Source: Prorocentrum cordatum (lineage: Eukaryota; Sar; Dinophyceae; Prorocentrales; Prorocentraceae). Taken from it: a DNA stretch of 64,000 nt. Where the stretch lies: the NCBI GenBank assembly GCA_963575745.1, contig CAUYUJ010008147.1, forward strand, positions 307,426 to 371,425. Reading direction: 5' to 3'. Under the pieces are notes generated by a model. That model was not told the DNA's origin. It saw nothing but the letters and a program-made list of their open reading frames with translations, and did no database searches. The translations under genes and the position numbers were made by a program. Every line of letters starts with the position of its first letter. Positions within the stretch are counted from its first letter, which is position 1. Positions 43,702-52,710 of this stretch are shown one piece after another.

Positions 43702-46080
43702 CACGACGACGACGACGACGATGACGAGAAGCCTCCAGGAGGTCCAGAAAGGACGAACCACGTCGGGGGGCGCCGCCGTTGTCTCCACCAGCCTCCCTCC
43801 GAGAGACAAGCTCCTGTTTCCGGGCAGCGGAGCCGGCGACGGCCGAGGGGCAAGCTCTCCGCAAGACCCGGCGCTCGCGCTCTTCTTCGGCGCGCTGGCC
43901 GAGGCGGCGTCCGCGGCGGGCCTGCCGGAGCTGGCGACGTCCAGCTGGGAGCGCGTCCTCGAGCTCGCCACCAAGCGAGAGCCCTTCTCCTACAGGTCGG
44001 GCGGGCTCAGGACCTCAGAGGATGAAAAGGTATCGATGCTGCTACCACTGCCTCGTTTTCGTCTTTTTGGGCCTCCCGGGAGGCCCTTGTCGACACGGGT
44101 GGATTCGCCTCGAAATCATCATCTGAACGCACTCCGGGCGAGGCCCGTGGAGTAGCAGTATCGGTTTTTTTTGGTTCCCCCAGGACTGGGCTGAGTTGCT
44201 CCAAATCGTTCCGGCACGCTCTCGGAACCTCCCGGATCGCTTTGGAGCGGCCGCGGCGCCCGGAGCATCCTCCAGAACCGCCAGATCTCAGAGATCCCCG
44301 ATTTGTCGCTTCATCTTCAGAGGAAAAGCACTGGGATTTACACGAAACTTTCGGCGGACGCTGTTTTCTTGGATCGGCGCTGGACACCCTCTCCCTGGCG
44401 CTCGGAGTGCGTCAGGGGCGACGTCGGAGGCGCTGGCAGGGGGGCCGCAGCCGCGGAGCTCCGAAAGCTGATGTACATGCCGTTATCAGGGTGGTTTTGT
44501 AGCAGGATGGATTCTTAATGGAGTTCGTCGCGTTTTTTAATGCAAGCAGCAAGGTGAAACATTGGCGCAAATTTCCATCCGTCGGAACTGCATGACAGTC
44601 CACCCTAACCGTTCCTTTCCGCGGCCTCGCGGGCCAGGCCACCGGGCCGCGACCCCGCGGATACGGGGCGTTTTTTCGCGGAGGCCCCGCGCGGGATGTG
44701 TGCGTGCGACCGCGTTTCCGCGGAATCGCGCCCCGAAATCCAGACCGCGAGGGTGCAGAGACGGATGTGATGGTCCTTCATTTCTTTCGCCCATGCAGGG
44801 GGGCCATGGCCGCGGTACGCCTGGCGATCGTGGCGCAGCGCGCGGCCGCGGAAGCCTCCGCCCCGCCGGGGAGCACCCAGGGCGGAACGCCCGCGGCGGT
44901 GATGCCGCCCGCGCCCGAGCTGCTGGCGGCCGCGGAGCGCCGGCTGCAGGCCGCGCGGGAGCACTGGCGGGTGGTGTTCGGCGCCAGCGCCGGGGGCTGC
45001 GGCGGGGATGCCTTCGAGGCCCAGGGGCAACGTAAGGGGGGGGCGGCTCAGTGGGGGTTTCAGAAGAAAGGACCCACTGTGCCCTGCATCTCTCAGCTCC
45101 GCCTCCGATCCCATCGTCGAGGAGGAGAAGGCACCCATGCCGCCGCCCCTGCCTCGTCGCCGCGGGGCTGGACTCGCCTCGAGGTCTCTTTGTCCAAACG
45201 CACCTCGAGAAAGTTCCGGGGCCCTTTCGGGGAGTGGCGGTAATGGGGTTGCGGCAGGGATGCTTTCGAGACTCATGGGCAAGGTAAGGAGGGGATACGC
45301 TCAGGGCCCAGTCCCCCTGGCGTCGTGAACAAGTCATGACGGGAGAGTTTTGCGATTTTCCGCATTTGGGGGCCTTCAACGGGCCCTGCCCTGGTACCGT
45401 CAAAAAATCACACAGGATGAACAACTGGTCCCCAGGAAGGGGTCTAGACCTTTGAGGGTCCACGTCGCGCATCAATTCGCGTTTTCGATTGCCTTCATGG
45501 TTTTCGGGAGTTTGCGTCGAACGTTTACCCAGGGTGGTTTCCACCAGCTGCGCCTCGTCGAGATCGTTCCGAGGGTGCCCGCATCGTCCCGAACGTCCGC
45601 CGGAGAGCCGGCCACGTCGGGAGGTTCAGGGGCAACGTCGTGGAGGATAGGCTCCGGGCGGGAGGCATCGACCCCAACACGCGCACGCATCGCCGGTCGG
45701 GGCCCGACAGCCTGCCCCGCCGGGGAGCGCCCCGTGCCGCTGTCGGAGGCCTGCTCTGCCGATCCCATCGGCAATGAGTGCCGCCCCTCCCAGGCCGATG
45801 CTTCTCCCCCATCAGCACCCGCCCCCCTCATCGTCCCCCCTCCGAGGCCAGGAACCCGAGCCTCTTCCCCGGCTCCGCCGCGCGGGCGGCCTTCCAGCAG
45901 GGCCTGCCGTGGTGGGGCTCGGGCACCTGCGTCAACGACGGGCCGCGCCAAGGGCCCGGCGACGCCGCGCAGTGCGCTTCCGCAGGCGGACTGGCCGGGC
46001 CTCCGAGCGTAGAGCCGTCGAGCGTGGAGCGGTCGGGCCTGCTGCCAGAGAGCGACGCTGCGTGGGACATCTTCGGATGA
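40429..46080 (+). CDS. SET-domain protein gene, about seven exons
   Basis: Exons with ordinary GC-rich coding sequence are joined by introns full of repeats. In order they give: an N-terminal segment; GGRGLFVSGG with AGTLLAEEAPVI, the start of a SET domain; RVRGVLSHNMHSAD; INHSFLRPNVARSF with LRAIRELLPGEELLDNYLDS, the SET core with the cofactor-site Asn-His and the Tyr; then helical, TPR-like C-terminal exons; and a stop at 46,078. The layout is closest to SMYD-type lysine methyltransferases, without a recognisable MYND or post-SET cysteine cluster. Splice phases agree for the last junctions (exons 4-5, 5-6, 6-7). Defects: exon 2 seems to need one base fewer in a C run near 40,971, and the exon 4 acceptor is not AG. 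It may be a real gene with sequence errors or a decayed copy. Exon 1 is tentative. Confidence 0.65.
40518..40931 (+). other. SET gene intron 1 with W copy 2
   Basis: From GTGGGG to TGTATAG. It contains dispersed repeat W copy 2. Limits are tentative. Confidence 0.35.
40595..40790 (+). repeat. dispersed repeat family W, copy 2
   Basis: Shares CAGCTGCGCCTCGTCG, CCCGAATCGT and GAGTTATGGCCCGAACG with copies 1 and 3, and a further ATCGACCCC..CGCG..ATCGC block with copy 3. Confidence 0.75.
40932..41305 (+). CDS. SET gene exon 2, SET N-terminal part
   Basis: Frame 0 reads PLEAWLHSRVQVVDGLDG, then GGRGLFVSGGAGDAPVAAG and TLLAEEAPVI, the opening of a SET domain. It ends in LRHAILSLCRVL. Upstream frame 2 reads DLVALLRWSPTHGV, which would join PLEAW smoothly if one C of the five-C run near 40,971 were absent. 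Preferred end is 41,305 before GCCAGAAG (GC donor); a GT donor at 41,294 is also in phase. Confidence 0.6.
41306..41465 (+). other. SET gene intron 2, ends form an inverted repeat
   Basis: Starts GCCAGAAGTGCCCCCTGGCC and ends GGCCAGGGGTATTCTTAGCAG. The two ends are imperfect inverted repeats of about 24 bp. GC-AG borders fit dinoflagellate introns. Its middle matches 6626-6760 in the other orientation. Confidence 0.6.
41466..41627 (+). CDS. SET gene exon 3
   Basis: Reads RAYAGPGAQAATARQRVRGV, then LSHNMHSADPLPCDG and GGPVGLWPTGSL. The VL..N.HS word is typical of the middle of SMYD-like SET domains. TTAG/CAG gives two possible starts (41,463 or 41,466), both in phase. The 3' end is set by joining to INHS in exon 4. 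Confidence 0.55.
41887..42089. mobile_element. TIR element U
   Basis: Arms of about 40 bp share CGGGCCGG.CGAAAGGGGG and a second GGGGGG block, extending to CGCAGCTG. Length about 203 bp. No clear target duplication. Sits in SET intron 3. Confidence 0.8.
42085..42475. mobile_element. TIR element X, copy 2 (with Y inserted)
   Basis: After the insert, GGTGATGACTGGGGGG, CATGGCGC.TCTTCTTATTTC, CGCGCAC.TGCCGCC and CCCTCTTGGACGCC follow X1 base by base. The left arm CTCGGGGGGGCCCAAGAGGG is inverted relative to the right arm. Confidence 0.8.
42114..42296. mobile_element. TIR element Y nested in X2
   Basis: 183 bp. Left arm TCACCACTCACCAAACCACC and ATCCAACCCGAA; right arm is its inverted partner. 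It is flanked by GGGTG at 42,109-42,113 and 42,297-42,301. X1 shows the unoccupied site. No coding capacity. Confidence 0.85.
42481..42628 (+). mobile_element. element V, copy A
   Basis: Begins GAGGAGGACGAGATATACCG and ends TTTTCCCCCCAGG. It shares CGATACCGCTGCT, GGCTGGATT and GGAGTAG.GTTTTTCGGTT with copy B. Lies in SET intron 3. Confidence 0.7.
42974..43289 (+). CDS. SET gene exon 4, SET core
   Basis: Reads NHSFLRPNVARSFEQSSKK, LQLRAIRELLPGEELLDNYL and DSCSTHAQRSRAMRDQHGL, then an acidic helix LLDEALEAAESAQAMLRG. NHS..PN and GEELL.NY are the cofactor and catalytic words of SET enzymes. The usual Cys of NHSC is Phe here. It ends at a GCG/GTGCGAG donor in phase 0. Confidence 0.72.
43290..43738 (+). 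other. SET gene intron 4 with X1 and (GAC)n
   Basis: GT at 43,290 and CCTCCAG at 43,738. It begins with element X1 and later holds (GAC)n at about 43,640-43,720. Phase 0 at both ends. Confidence 0.55.
43296..43502. mobile_element. TIR element X, copy 1
   Basis: Arms GACTCTCGGGGGCGGCAAAG and its inverted partner CTTGGCCGCTCCCGAGACTC. The interior is nearly the same as 42,297-42,475. The left end coincides with the intron 4 donor. Confidence 0.85.
43739..43995 (+). CDS. SET gene exon 5
   Basis: Reads LPPRDKLLFPGSGAGDG, DPALALFFGALAEAASAAGL and PELATSSWERVLELATKREP, helical and TPR-like. It ends TTCTCCTACAG before GTCGGG. The phase (two bases left over) joins exon 6 exactly. Confidence 0.62.
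43996..44798 (+). other. SET gene intron 5 with V-B
   Basis: GTCGGG to TTCTTTCGCCCATGCAG, a good polypyrimidine tract and AG. It holds V copy B. The rest (44,190-44,780) has no recognised repeat. Confidence 0.55.
44018..44185 (+). mobile_element. element V, copy B
   Basis: Begins GAGGATGAAAAGGTATCGAT and ends GGTTCCCCCAGGAC. TATCGATGCTGCTACCAC is inverted near the end (TAGCAGTATCGG), giving a weak TIR. Similar to V-A and V-C. Confidence 0.7.
44799..45031 (+). CDS. SET gene exon 6
   Basis: Reads GAMAAVRLAIVAQRAAAEAS and LLAAAERRLQAAREHWRVVF, then GASAGGCGGDAFEAQGQ, alpha-helical. AG at 44,798 and GTAAGG at 45,032 are good splice sites. The phase fits exons 5 and 7. Confidence 0.65.
45119..45250 (+). 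mobile_element. element V, copy C (diverged)
   Basis: GAGGAGGAGAAGGCACCCATG, CCTGCCTCGTCGCC and GGCTGGACTCGCCTCGAGGTC line up with V-A and V-B in order. The third V copy, in a third intron of the same gene. Confidence 0.55.
45490..45700 (+). repeat. dispersed repeat family W, copy 3
   Basis: Shares CAGCTGCGCCTCGTCG, CGCATCGTCCCGAACG, GGGGCAACGTC and GCATCGACCCC with copies 1 and 2. Confidence 0.75.
45794..46080 (+). CDS. SET gene exon 7 and stop
   Basis: After CCCCTCCCAG the in-phase frame reads CFSPISTRPPHRPPSEARNP, then ARAAFQQGLPWWGSGTC and ESDAAWDIFG, ending at TGA 46,078. No domain recognised. Chosen because it is the only acceptor near that keeps the exon 6 phase. Confidence 0.45.
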
Positions 46081-47026
46081 GCCATGCAGCAGGCCCGCGG
46101 GACCCGCCAGGGCGCGCGAGGCGCATGCCAGAGGGGGGGGCCCATGTTCCCCAGGGCCTCGGCTGGGCTCGGCCTCCCCCTCCGCCTTCTCTTCCCCTCG
46201 TCCTGCCTACCCGCAAAGGTGGGGGGTAGGGGCAGAGGTGTGGTTAGAGGAAGGTCGCTCTAAAGGGCACCTGGAAGAAGGAAGTGTGAGCATCAGCTGG
46301 GTTCGTTCCCTAATCCCACCTGGGGGTAGCTACTCCCCTCTACAACGAGTCCCCGACGCCTCCTCCTTCCTACACGCACTGGTAGTGCCCCTTCAGAGTG
46401 GAACAGGTCTCCGGGTCTCGGAGGGTGCGCGGCGTGGCGGCCCCGCGACGCAGGACGCGGCGGTGGGCCTGTGTCGCTTTTCAGCGTCAGTCGGCGGTGC
46501 GCACGCGGGGATGGGGCGAGGCCAGGGACCCTCCCAAGACGCCAACATCCCTTCAAACAATCTATGGGCCATCCATGTTTTTCGCCTCCTCGCCTGCTCG
46601 CTCCGGATGGGCCTTTTGGAGGCCTCACGATGGCCCTGAGATGGCCCCAGAGAGAGGGAGGTGGCTGGCCAAGCAGGTAGGGGGCTTCTCAGCAGGGCTC
46701 GGGGACGCCTTACTGGGAAGCCCAGCCTCCCTTCCGGCCTCCGCTGCGCGCCGCTGATTCAGGGGTGCAGCCAGCGACGCTCCAGGCTTGGGGGCACCCG
46801 CGCTGGCTTGCAGGCTGGCGGAGGCAGTTGCGAGTTTGAGCTAGAGTAGCCAACCCGGAACATCCCTGATCGGGAACGGTGCTCCCGCCCGAGCGTCGGC
46901 CACAATTACACACTGGGGCGGGCATGGTCTCTTGCTTTGATTTTCCGGGTTGCCCGTGTGGTGGCAATGTTTTTGCATCCCTTTCCCCATTGTTTATTTC
47001 CCTCTTTGTTTTTTTTGTATTTGTTT
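46081..47026. other. no gene recognised
   Basis: Gene-flank sequence. 3' UTR of the SET gene may lie in the first part. Overlapping GC-rich frames show no motif. It ends in T-rich sequence leading to (TTG)n. Confidence 0.4.
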
Positions 47027-47105
47027 TTGTTTTTTGGTTGTTGTTATTGTTGTTGATGTTGAGGTTGTTGTTTTTGATGTTGTTGCTGTGTTTGTTGTTG
47101 GTGTT

Positions 47106-47136
<31 letters not shown>

Positions 47137-47214
47137 AGGTGGTGGTGGTGGTGGTGGGAGTGGTGGTGGTGGTGGTGGTGGTGGTTGTGGTGGTGGTGGT
47201 GGTGGTGGTGGTGG

Positions 47215-47246
<32 letters not shown>

Positions 47247-47999
47247 GAACATTATTACTTCTAAAGAATAATTATTGTTGGGGCCCCTGGTGCACGCCCC
47301 CCCCGCCGCGCCTAGGCCGCAGCCACATTTTCATAATTTTCGAGCGAAAGCCCTTGACAAAACGATGTGATCCAGATCCGGTTGTTTTGTTCCCCCCCGC
47401 TTTCCCTTGCAAAAAAACAATATAAAATGACATTTCTTGTTCTAACATAACCAAACTTCAGGAATCCATTGCAAAAAATGACACAAAGTGCACATTCGCG
47501 CGCGCAAGACGAAATCCTTCCAAAACCTTAGTTTTCGTAGCGATTGTATCATAAAAGCATCAAAAACCCAATGGTTTTTCAAAAAACAGTTGTGAAAATT
47601 CTATCCCGCGCGCTCTTGCGGATTCGTAGGAAACCCAACACTTTTTTAACATATCTGTCAAAAGGGCTTTTGCGAGCAACTTTTTCGAACTTCTGCAACA
47701 ACGGTTGCGCACCTGCCAGGGCCATCATCCCTGTCAAATAATACCATGCGGGACACATTCGTTTTTTCTTCGCGCGCGCACGCCGTCGTCGTCGGCCGCG
47801 GGGCCCTGAATAGTAGCCACGGTCGTCCGCATGCCACGAAGTGAAGTGTCCGAACGTCATAGGGCGGGAAGCTGGGTGTGGGTGGTGGCGAAGAGTCGTT
47901 TGGAAATTTGGTAGAGCTTGAACCGGCCCCCCCACAAAGTGGGGGTATTGCCCGCCTCCTATGAAAACCCTGGCACTGGTGAGAACGGAGTGTCCCCAC
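47027..47999. repeat. composite repeat R, copy 1
   Basis: (TTG)n and (GGT)n to 47,246, then a near-palindrome (GAACATTATTACTTCTAAAG, AATAATTATTGTT), GGGGCCCCTGGTGCACG, and A/T-rich sequence with TTGCAAAAAA and GCGCGCGCAAGACGAAATCC. It ends with a block from about 47,812 (CACGGTCGTCCGCATGCCAC). R2 repeats these parts in the same order. Confidence 0.88.
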
Positions 48000-48008
48000 G
48001 TGCTAGTA

Positions 48009-48067
<59 letters not shown>

Positions 48068-49316
48068 GATTGTGGTTGTGGTTGTGGTTGTGGTTGTGGT
48101 TCTGGTTGTGGTTGTTGTTGTCGTCGTCGTTGGCGTCGTCGTCGTCGTCGTCGTTGTTGTTGAACATTATTTCTTCTTAAGAATAATTATTGTTGGGACC
48201 CCTGGTGCACGACCCCCCCGCCGCGCCTAGGCCGCAGCCACATTTTCATCATTTTCGTGAGGAAGTCTCAGGCAAAACGATTGGTACCGGATCCGGTTGT
48301 TTTGTTGTAATCCGTTTTCCCTTGCAAAAAACACTATAAAATGAAAATTCTTGTTCTTACTTGATCAAATTGCAAGAATCCCTTGCAAAAAATAAGGTAA
48401 AGTGGACATTCGTGCGCGCAAGACGAAATCCTTCCAAAACCTTAGGTTTCGTAACGATTTTAACATAAAAACATCAAAAACCCAATGGTTTTTTAAGAAA
48501 AAATTGTCAAAATGTCCTTCCGCGCGCGCTGTCCGAATCCCACAAAACCAATGGTTTTTCAACATTTATGTTACATGAGCTCGCGCGAGCTACTTTTTCT
48601 TGTTCTAACATAATCAAATTTCAATAATCCCTTGCAAAAAATAAGGTACAGTGGACATTCGCGCGCGCAAGACGAAATCCTTCCAGAACCTTAGGTTTCG
48701 TAACGATTTCAACATAAAAACATCAAAAACCCAATGGTTTTTCAAAAAAAAATGTCCAAATTTCATCCCGCGCGCGCTGTCCGACTCCCACAAAACCAAT
48801 GGTTTTTCAACATTTATGTTACATGAGCTCGCGCGAGCTACTTTTTCTTGTTCTAACATAATCAAATTTCAATACTCCCTTGCAAAAAAAAGTAAAGTGG
48901 ACATTCGCGCGCGCAAGACCAACAAAAAACACGACGATCTCAGGAACTTGCCCCAAAAATGTGACCAACTCCGCTCTCTCTGTCTCTCTCTCTGTCTGCT
49001 CTCTGTCTCTCTCTCTGTCTGTCTGTGTCATGTATTGTATGTCACAATTGCAGGATGCTGGGCACACGCGCGCCCCGAATAAGTGACCAAGTTCTGTGGG
49101 TGTGTACCCCACGCCAGTGTAGTAGCCACGGTCGTCCGCACGCCACGAAGTGAAGTGTCCCAACGTCATAGGGCGGGAAGCTGGGTTTGGGTGGTCGCGA
49201 AGAGTCGTTTGGATATTTGGTAGAGCTTGAACTGCCCCCCCACGAAGTGGGGGTATTGTCTCGCGTCGCATGAAAACCCTGGCACTGGTGAGAACACTGA
49301 GCGTTCGGGTAAAATG
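48000..49316. repeat. composite repeat R, copy 2 with internal tandem
   Basis: Same order as R1: (TTG)n at 48,009-48,165, palindrome TTCTTAAGAATAATTATTGTT-like, CCCTGGTGCACG. A unit of about 245 bp then starts at about 48,350, 48,596 and 48,847 (CTTGTTCTAACATAATCAAA). A CT-rich run follows, then the CACGGTCGTCCGCACGCCAC block from about 49,125. Short frames of 60-140 residues repeat with the units and are not genes. Confidence 0.88.
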
Positions 49317-49317
49317 G

Positions 49318-49349
<32 letters not shown>

Positions 49350-49524
49350 CGTTGTTGTTGAACTCTCAATTCTGAAGAATAATTATTGTTGATCCCCCCT
49401 CACCAGTGCAGATTATTTTTTCTCAATCATTGTGTGCCCCTCGACGCTCGCACCCTGTTTTTTGTCAGGGAAAGTCTTGGTGCTGAAACTGGGCCCCTGG
49501 CCCCCCGGATTACAACAACAACGG
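49317..49524. repeat. (TTG)n-palindrome cassette S1
   Basis: (TTG)n, then GAACTCTCAATTCTGAAG and AATAATTATTGTTGATCCCC, then GCTCGCACCCTGTTTTTTG with a CCCTG/CAGGG hairpin. It ends ATTACAACAACAACGG. Starting with (TTG)n and ending with (CAA)3 it is loosely inverted. S2 at 61,973 matches throughout. Confidence 0.85.
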
Positions 49525-50030
49525 CTCCCGCCTGAGACTTCCTCCAAATTTACTCAGGACCCCCGCTCCTGAGACTTCCTCGCAATTTTCTCAGGATCGG
49601 TGCTCCCGCCTCTGACTTGCTCGCAATTTAGTCAGGACCCCCGCTTCCATCTGAGACTTCCTCACAATTTGCTCAGGAACAGCGCTCCCGCTTGAGACTT
49701 CCTCGCAATTGAATCAAGACTTCCTCGCATTTTTATCAAGACCCCCGCTCCCGCCAGAGAACCCCTTTACATTTTATTTAGGGATTGCGCTCTCGCCTGT
49801 GTGCCTCCATGCAATCTATTGAGAAATCGCGCTTTCGACGCTCAGGCAACACGCTGGGCCAAGGACGCCGCTACAATTTACTTAGTAGTCGCGCTCTCGC
49901 CATACTCAGACATCCCGCTTGAATGTCCCACCCGCCCGACCCGCCCGTCAGGGGATCGCCCGCCCGTCGTGGGCTCCCGCCCGAGACTTCCTTCAGGAAC
50001 GACGCTTTCGCCTAGGACTTCCTCGAACGT
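49512..50030. repeat. GCTCCCGCCTGAGACTTCCTC degenerate tandem array 1
   Basis: About ten degenerate units of 40-50 bp built on CTCCCGCCTGAGACTTCCTC and GCAATTTACTCAGGA. The same array follows S2. Confidence 0.88.
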
Positions 50031-50320
50031 TCATGCTCTTACCTTCCTGCTCCTCCTCCCTCTCCCTCCTCCCTCCTCCCTCCTCTCCTCCCTTCTCTCT
50101 CCCTCCTCTCTTCCCTCATCCTTCTGCCTCTCTGCCCTATCCCCTCTCCCTCCTCTCCCTCCTCCCTTCTCCCTCCCCTCTCCTGCCTCCTCCCTGTTTC
50201 TTTTTCTCTCTCCCTCTCTCTCTCTCTCTTTCTCTACCTCTCTTATCGGTCTTTTTCGTTCTCTCTTTTTTTTTTTTTCTCTCTCTCTCTCTCTCTCTCT
50301 GTGCCTCTAATCAACCGCAC
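50031..50320. repeat. pyrimidine-rich tract
   Basis: CCTCC, CTCT and T runs. No gene. Confidence 0.85.
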
Positions 50321-51130
50321 CCCTCTTCGCATGATCCCGCGCGGCCGCGCAGAACAGGGAACGAGATCCAAGTCTGGCGGGCGCCACGTGGCAGCCCTGA
50401 CGGCGGCGCCAAGAAGAATGCCCGCCACCTGACAACCGCACATCGCCGCTGCCGCGGGTGCCTAGCCCCGCCAGGGTCAGAACGCCAGCAATTGCAGCTG
50501 CCACTTGCCGCGCCGACCCTCGCGGCGGCGACGCGCCCACAGCGCTTAAAAATCAGCATGCGCGCGGCAACGTGCCCTCGATCGCCCCCCGTTCTGTGCC
50601 GTGCACCCAGCTTTTCGCTGGCCGCTCCAGGCCCGCGTCGCCGCGAACTGCGCGCCGCGCTCCTTTCCTTCGCCGTGTAAGAAAGGCTCGCGGCCGCGCG
50701 CGCCTCGCGCGAGCGGCGCTGGTCGCGTCGCCCCGTGCCCCGCTCGACGGTGGGGCCGTCGGTGCCCGCCCCCGCCGCCGCCCCTCTGCTGTACGATGCG
50801 CAACGTTGTTTCTTTGACGATGGATGCGGATGCGCACCTGACGCAGCGTTGGGGCTCGAGCGACACAGCCCCGATCATGAGCGCACATTTGGCAGGCGCG
50901 CCGCCGCGGCGGGCATTTTCTCGCACCTGTTTCGGGCAACGGCCCAGCGCGCTGCGGTTCGCGTTTCGCTGTTGGGCCGTTGTGAAAGGGCACCCCCCTT
51001 GAAGCACGCGCGAGGCAACTGCGTGTAACGCGCGATAGCTTGGAGCGGACGGGGCCATTTGGGGCCGTGGTGGGTCATGGTTGCGCCGCCTTGGGCGCAC
51101 TGCGTGGCCATGACGGGTTATCCGTGAGGC
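50321..51130. other. GC-rich unique sequence, possible exon near 50,740-50,995
   Basis: One plus frame (50,735-51,028) reads plausibly, with LLYDAQRCFFDDGCGCAPDA and TFGRRAAAAGIFSHLFRATA. No domain, start or paired splice sites. Opposing minus frames are equally long. I do not call a gene. Confidence 0.3.
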
Positions 51131-52550
51131 ACATTTGGCCTTGGACTTCTTAGACACGTTGTTGGGTCTAATGGAGGCCCCAGAGCAGCTCCAGGAGGCA
51201 CTCCTAATTTGTGGTTCTTTGGTATTTGATCGATTTTCGAGTTCTCGCCTTTTCAGTTTTCTGACGCTCCACGACGGCCCAAGAGGCCTCAATTTCCGCT
51301 CCAAGACATCCCCAGAGGCCTCGAAGGCGGTCACAAGACAGCCCACGAGGGCCCCAAGACGGCGCCAGAGGCGCCCAAGGCGACCCGAGAGGGCCCCAAG
51401 ACGGCCCCTAGATGGAGCCAATAGGGTTAACACGAACCGAGAATCCTAGCCTTTCACCCCGATGGACTCTCAGGAGGCCCCGAGAAGCCCCTGACAGGCT
51501 CCAAAAGACCCCAAGAAGCCCCCCAGGGGGCCGAAGACTATCCAAGAGGCTTCAAGAGGGAAAACTCAATGTCTTGCCATTTGGCGTCCTGACGCCTCCA
51601 AGAGTTGTCAGCCTTTTGTTGGTGTTTCAGCCTTTTGGCGTCCTGACGCTCCAAGACGGCCCAACATAATCCAAGAGATCCCAAGAGGCCTCCAGCAAGG
51701 CCCAAGACAGCCAGAGAGGGCACCAAGACGGCCCCAAGGGGGGCCCAAGAGGGGCAAGACGAACCGAAAATCCGAGCCTTCCACCCCGAGAGGCTCTCAG
51801 GAAGCCCCAGAGGCCCCCAAATAGGACCCAAGAGGCCCTCAAGAATCTCCACAGAAGGCCGAAGAGGTTCCAAGAAGCCTCCCAAGAAGGCCCGAAGAGG
51901 CCCAACTCATTGTTTTCCAATTGGCTTTTGATGAATTTTGGAGTTCCCAGCCTTTTGGCATCCCGACGCTCCAAGACGGCCCAAGTGGCCCCCAAGACCG
52001 CTCCAAGATAGCCGAAGAGGCCTCCAAGCGGGCCACAAGAGGGCCCCAAGAGAGCCCCAAGAAGGGGAACGCGAACCCAACAGCAGAGCCTTCCGCCCTA
52101 AGAGGCCAAGAGTCCCCAAGTGGTCCGACGAGGCCCCCACTTGCCCCCCACCAGGCCCCAAACGGCTCCCAGGAGACGTACACGGGGCCCCAAGATAGCC
52201 GAACAGTGTTCTCGATGCAAGAACAAAATGGCTTCAAGGCGGCCCCGGGAGGCTTCTGGATTGCCCCAATGTGGCCTCAAGCCGGGCCTCACGCAGCCAA
52301 GACGGCTAATTGACTGCCTCAGATTACAGAACATCGCTTTCCGACTGCCCGGAGAACCCTGACGATGCCCCCAAGGGACCCCAAGAAGCCCCAAAACGCC
52401 CCCCCGAGGAGCATCCAAGAGGTGCCTCCAACAGCAAATTGAGGAAGCACGGAGAACCCCCCAGAAGCCCTTCAGATGCCCCCACGAAGACCCAAGAGGT
52501 TCCCAAGAGGCCCTCAGGAGGCACGACTATGTCACGCGCCTGTGCTTGAT
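51131..52550 (-). repeat. CTTGGG satellite block 8, higher-order array of about 320 bp
   Basis: CCAAGACGGCCCC motifs with two alternating cores. Core A (TTCTCGCCTTTTCAG or CAGCCTTTTGGC, then GACGCTCCA.GACGGCCC) occurs near 51,235, 51,625 and 51,940. Core B (CGAACCGA.AATCC.AGCC, then GAGGCTCTCAGGA) occurs near 51,430, 51,760 and 52,070. Spacing of about 310-390 bp shows a higher-order unit. Confidence 0.88.
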
Positions 52551-52590
52551 AGCGCTGTCCAAGATCTTCCAGCGCGCCCCTGGCCTGGGC

Positions 52591-52629
52591 TAGAACCTGA
52601 GCGCGCGCGAAGCGCGCGCGATGGTTCTA
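52591..52629. repeat. compact GCGCGC hairpin, copy 2
   Basis: TAGAACCTGAGCGCGCGCG, AAGCGCGCGCGATGGTTCTA. Same as copy 1 at 22,118 apart from two small changes; TA-rich repeat follows again. Confidence 0.85.
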
Positions 52630-52710
52630 ATATACATGTATGTTATATTTATATTTATATTTATATTTATTTATTATATATATATATGGATGTACATGTA
52701 TATGTATAGG
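52630..52710. repeat. TATTTA/TATATG microsatellite
   Basis: TTTATATTTATATTTA, then (TA)n. No gene. Confidence 0.85.

Larger units (their letters stand above)
45032..45793 (+). other. SET gene intron 6, ends inverted, holds V-C and W3
   Basis: Starts GTAAGGGGGGGGCGGCTCAG and ends GAGTGCCGCCCCTCCCAG. These ends are imperfect inverted repeats over about 20 bp. A second copy of the exon 6/intron junction sequence (GGGATGCTTTCGAG.CTCATGGGCAAGGTAAGG) lies at about 45,255-45,292. Confidence 0.55.

Noticed and set aside
47918-48163. Poly-Cys and poly-Val frames
   Set aside because: Translation of (TTG)n.
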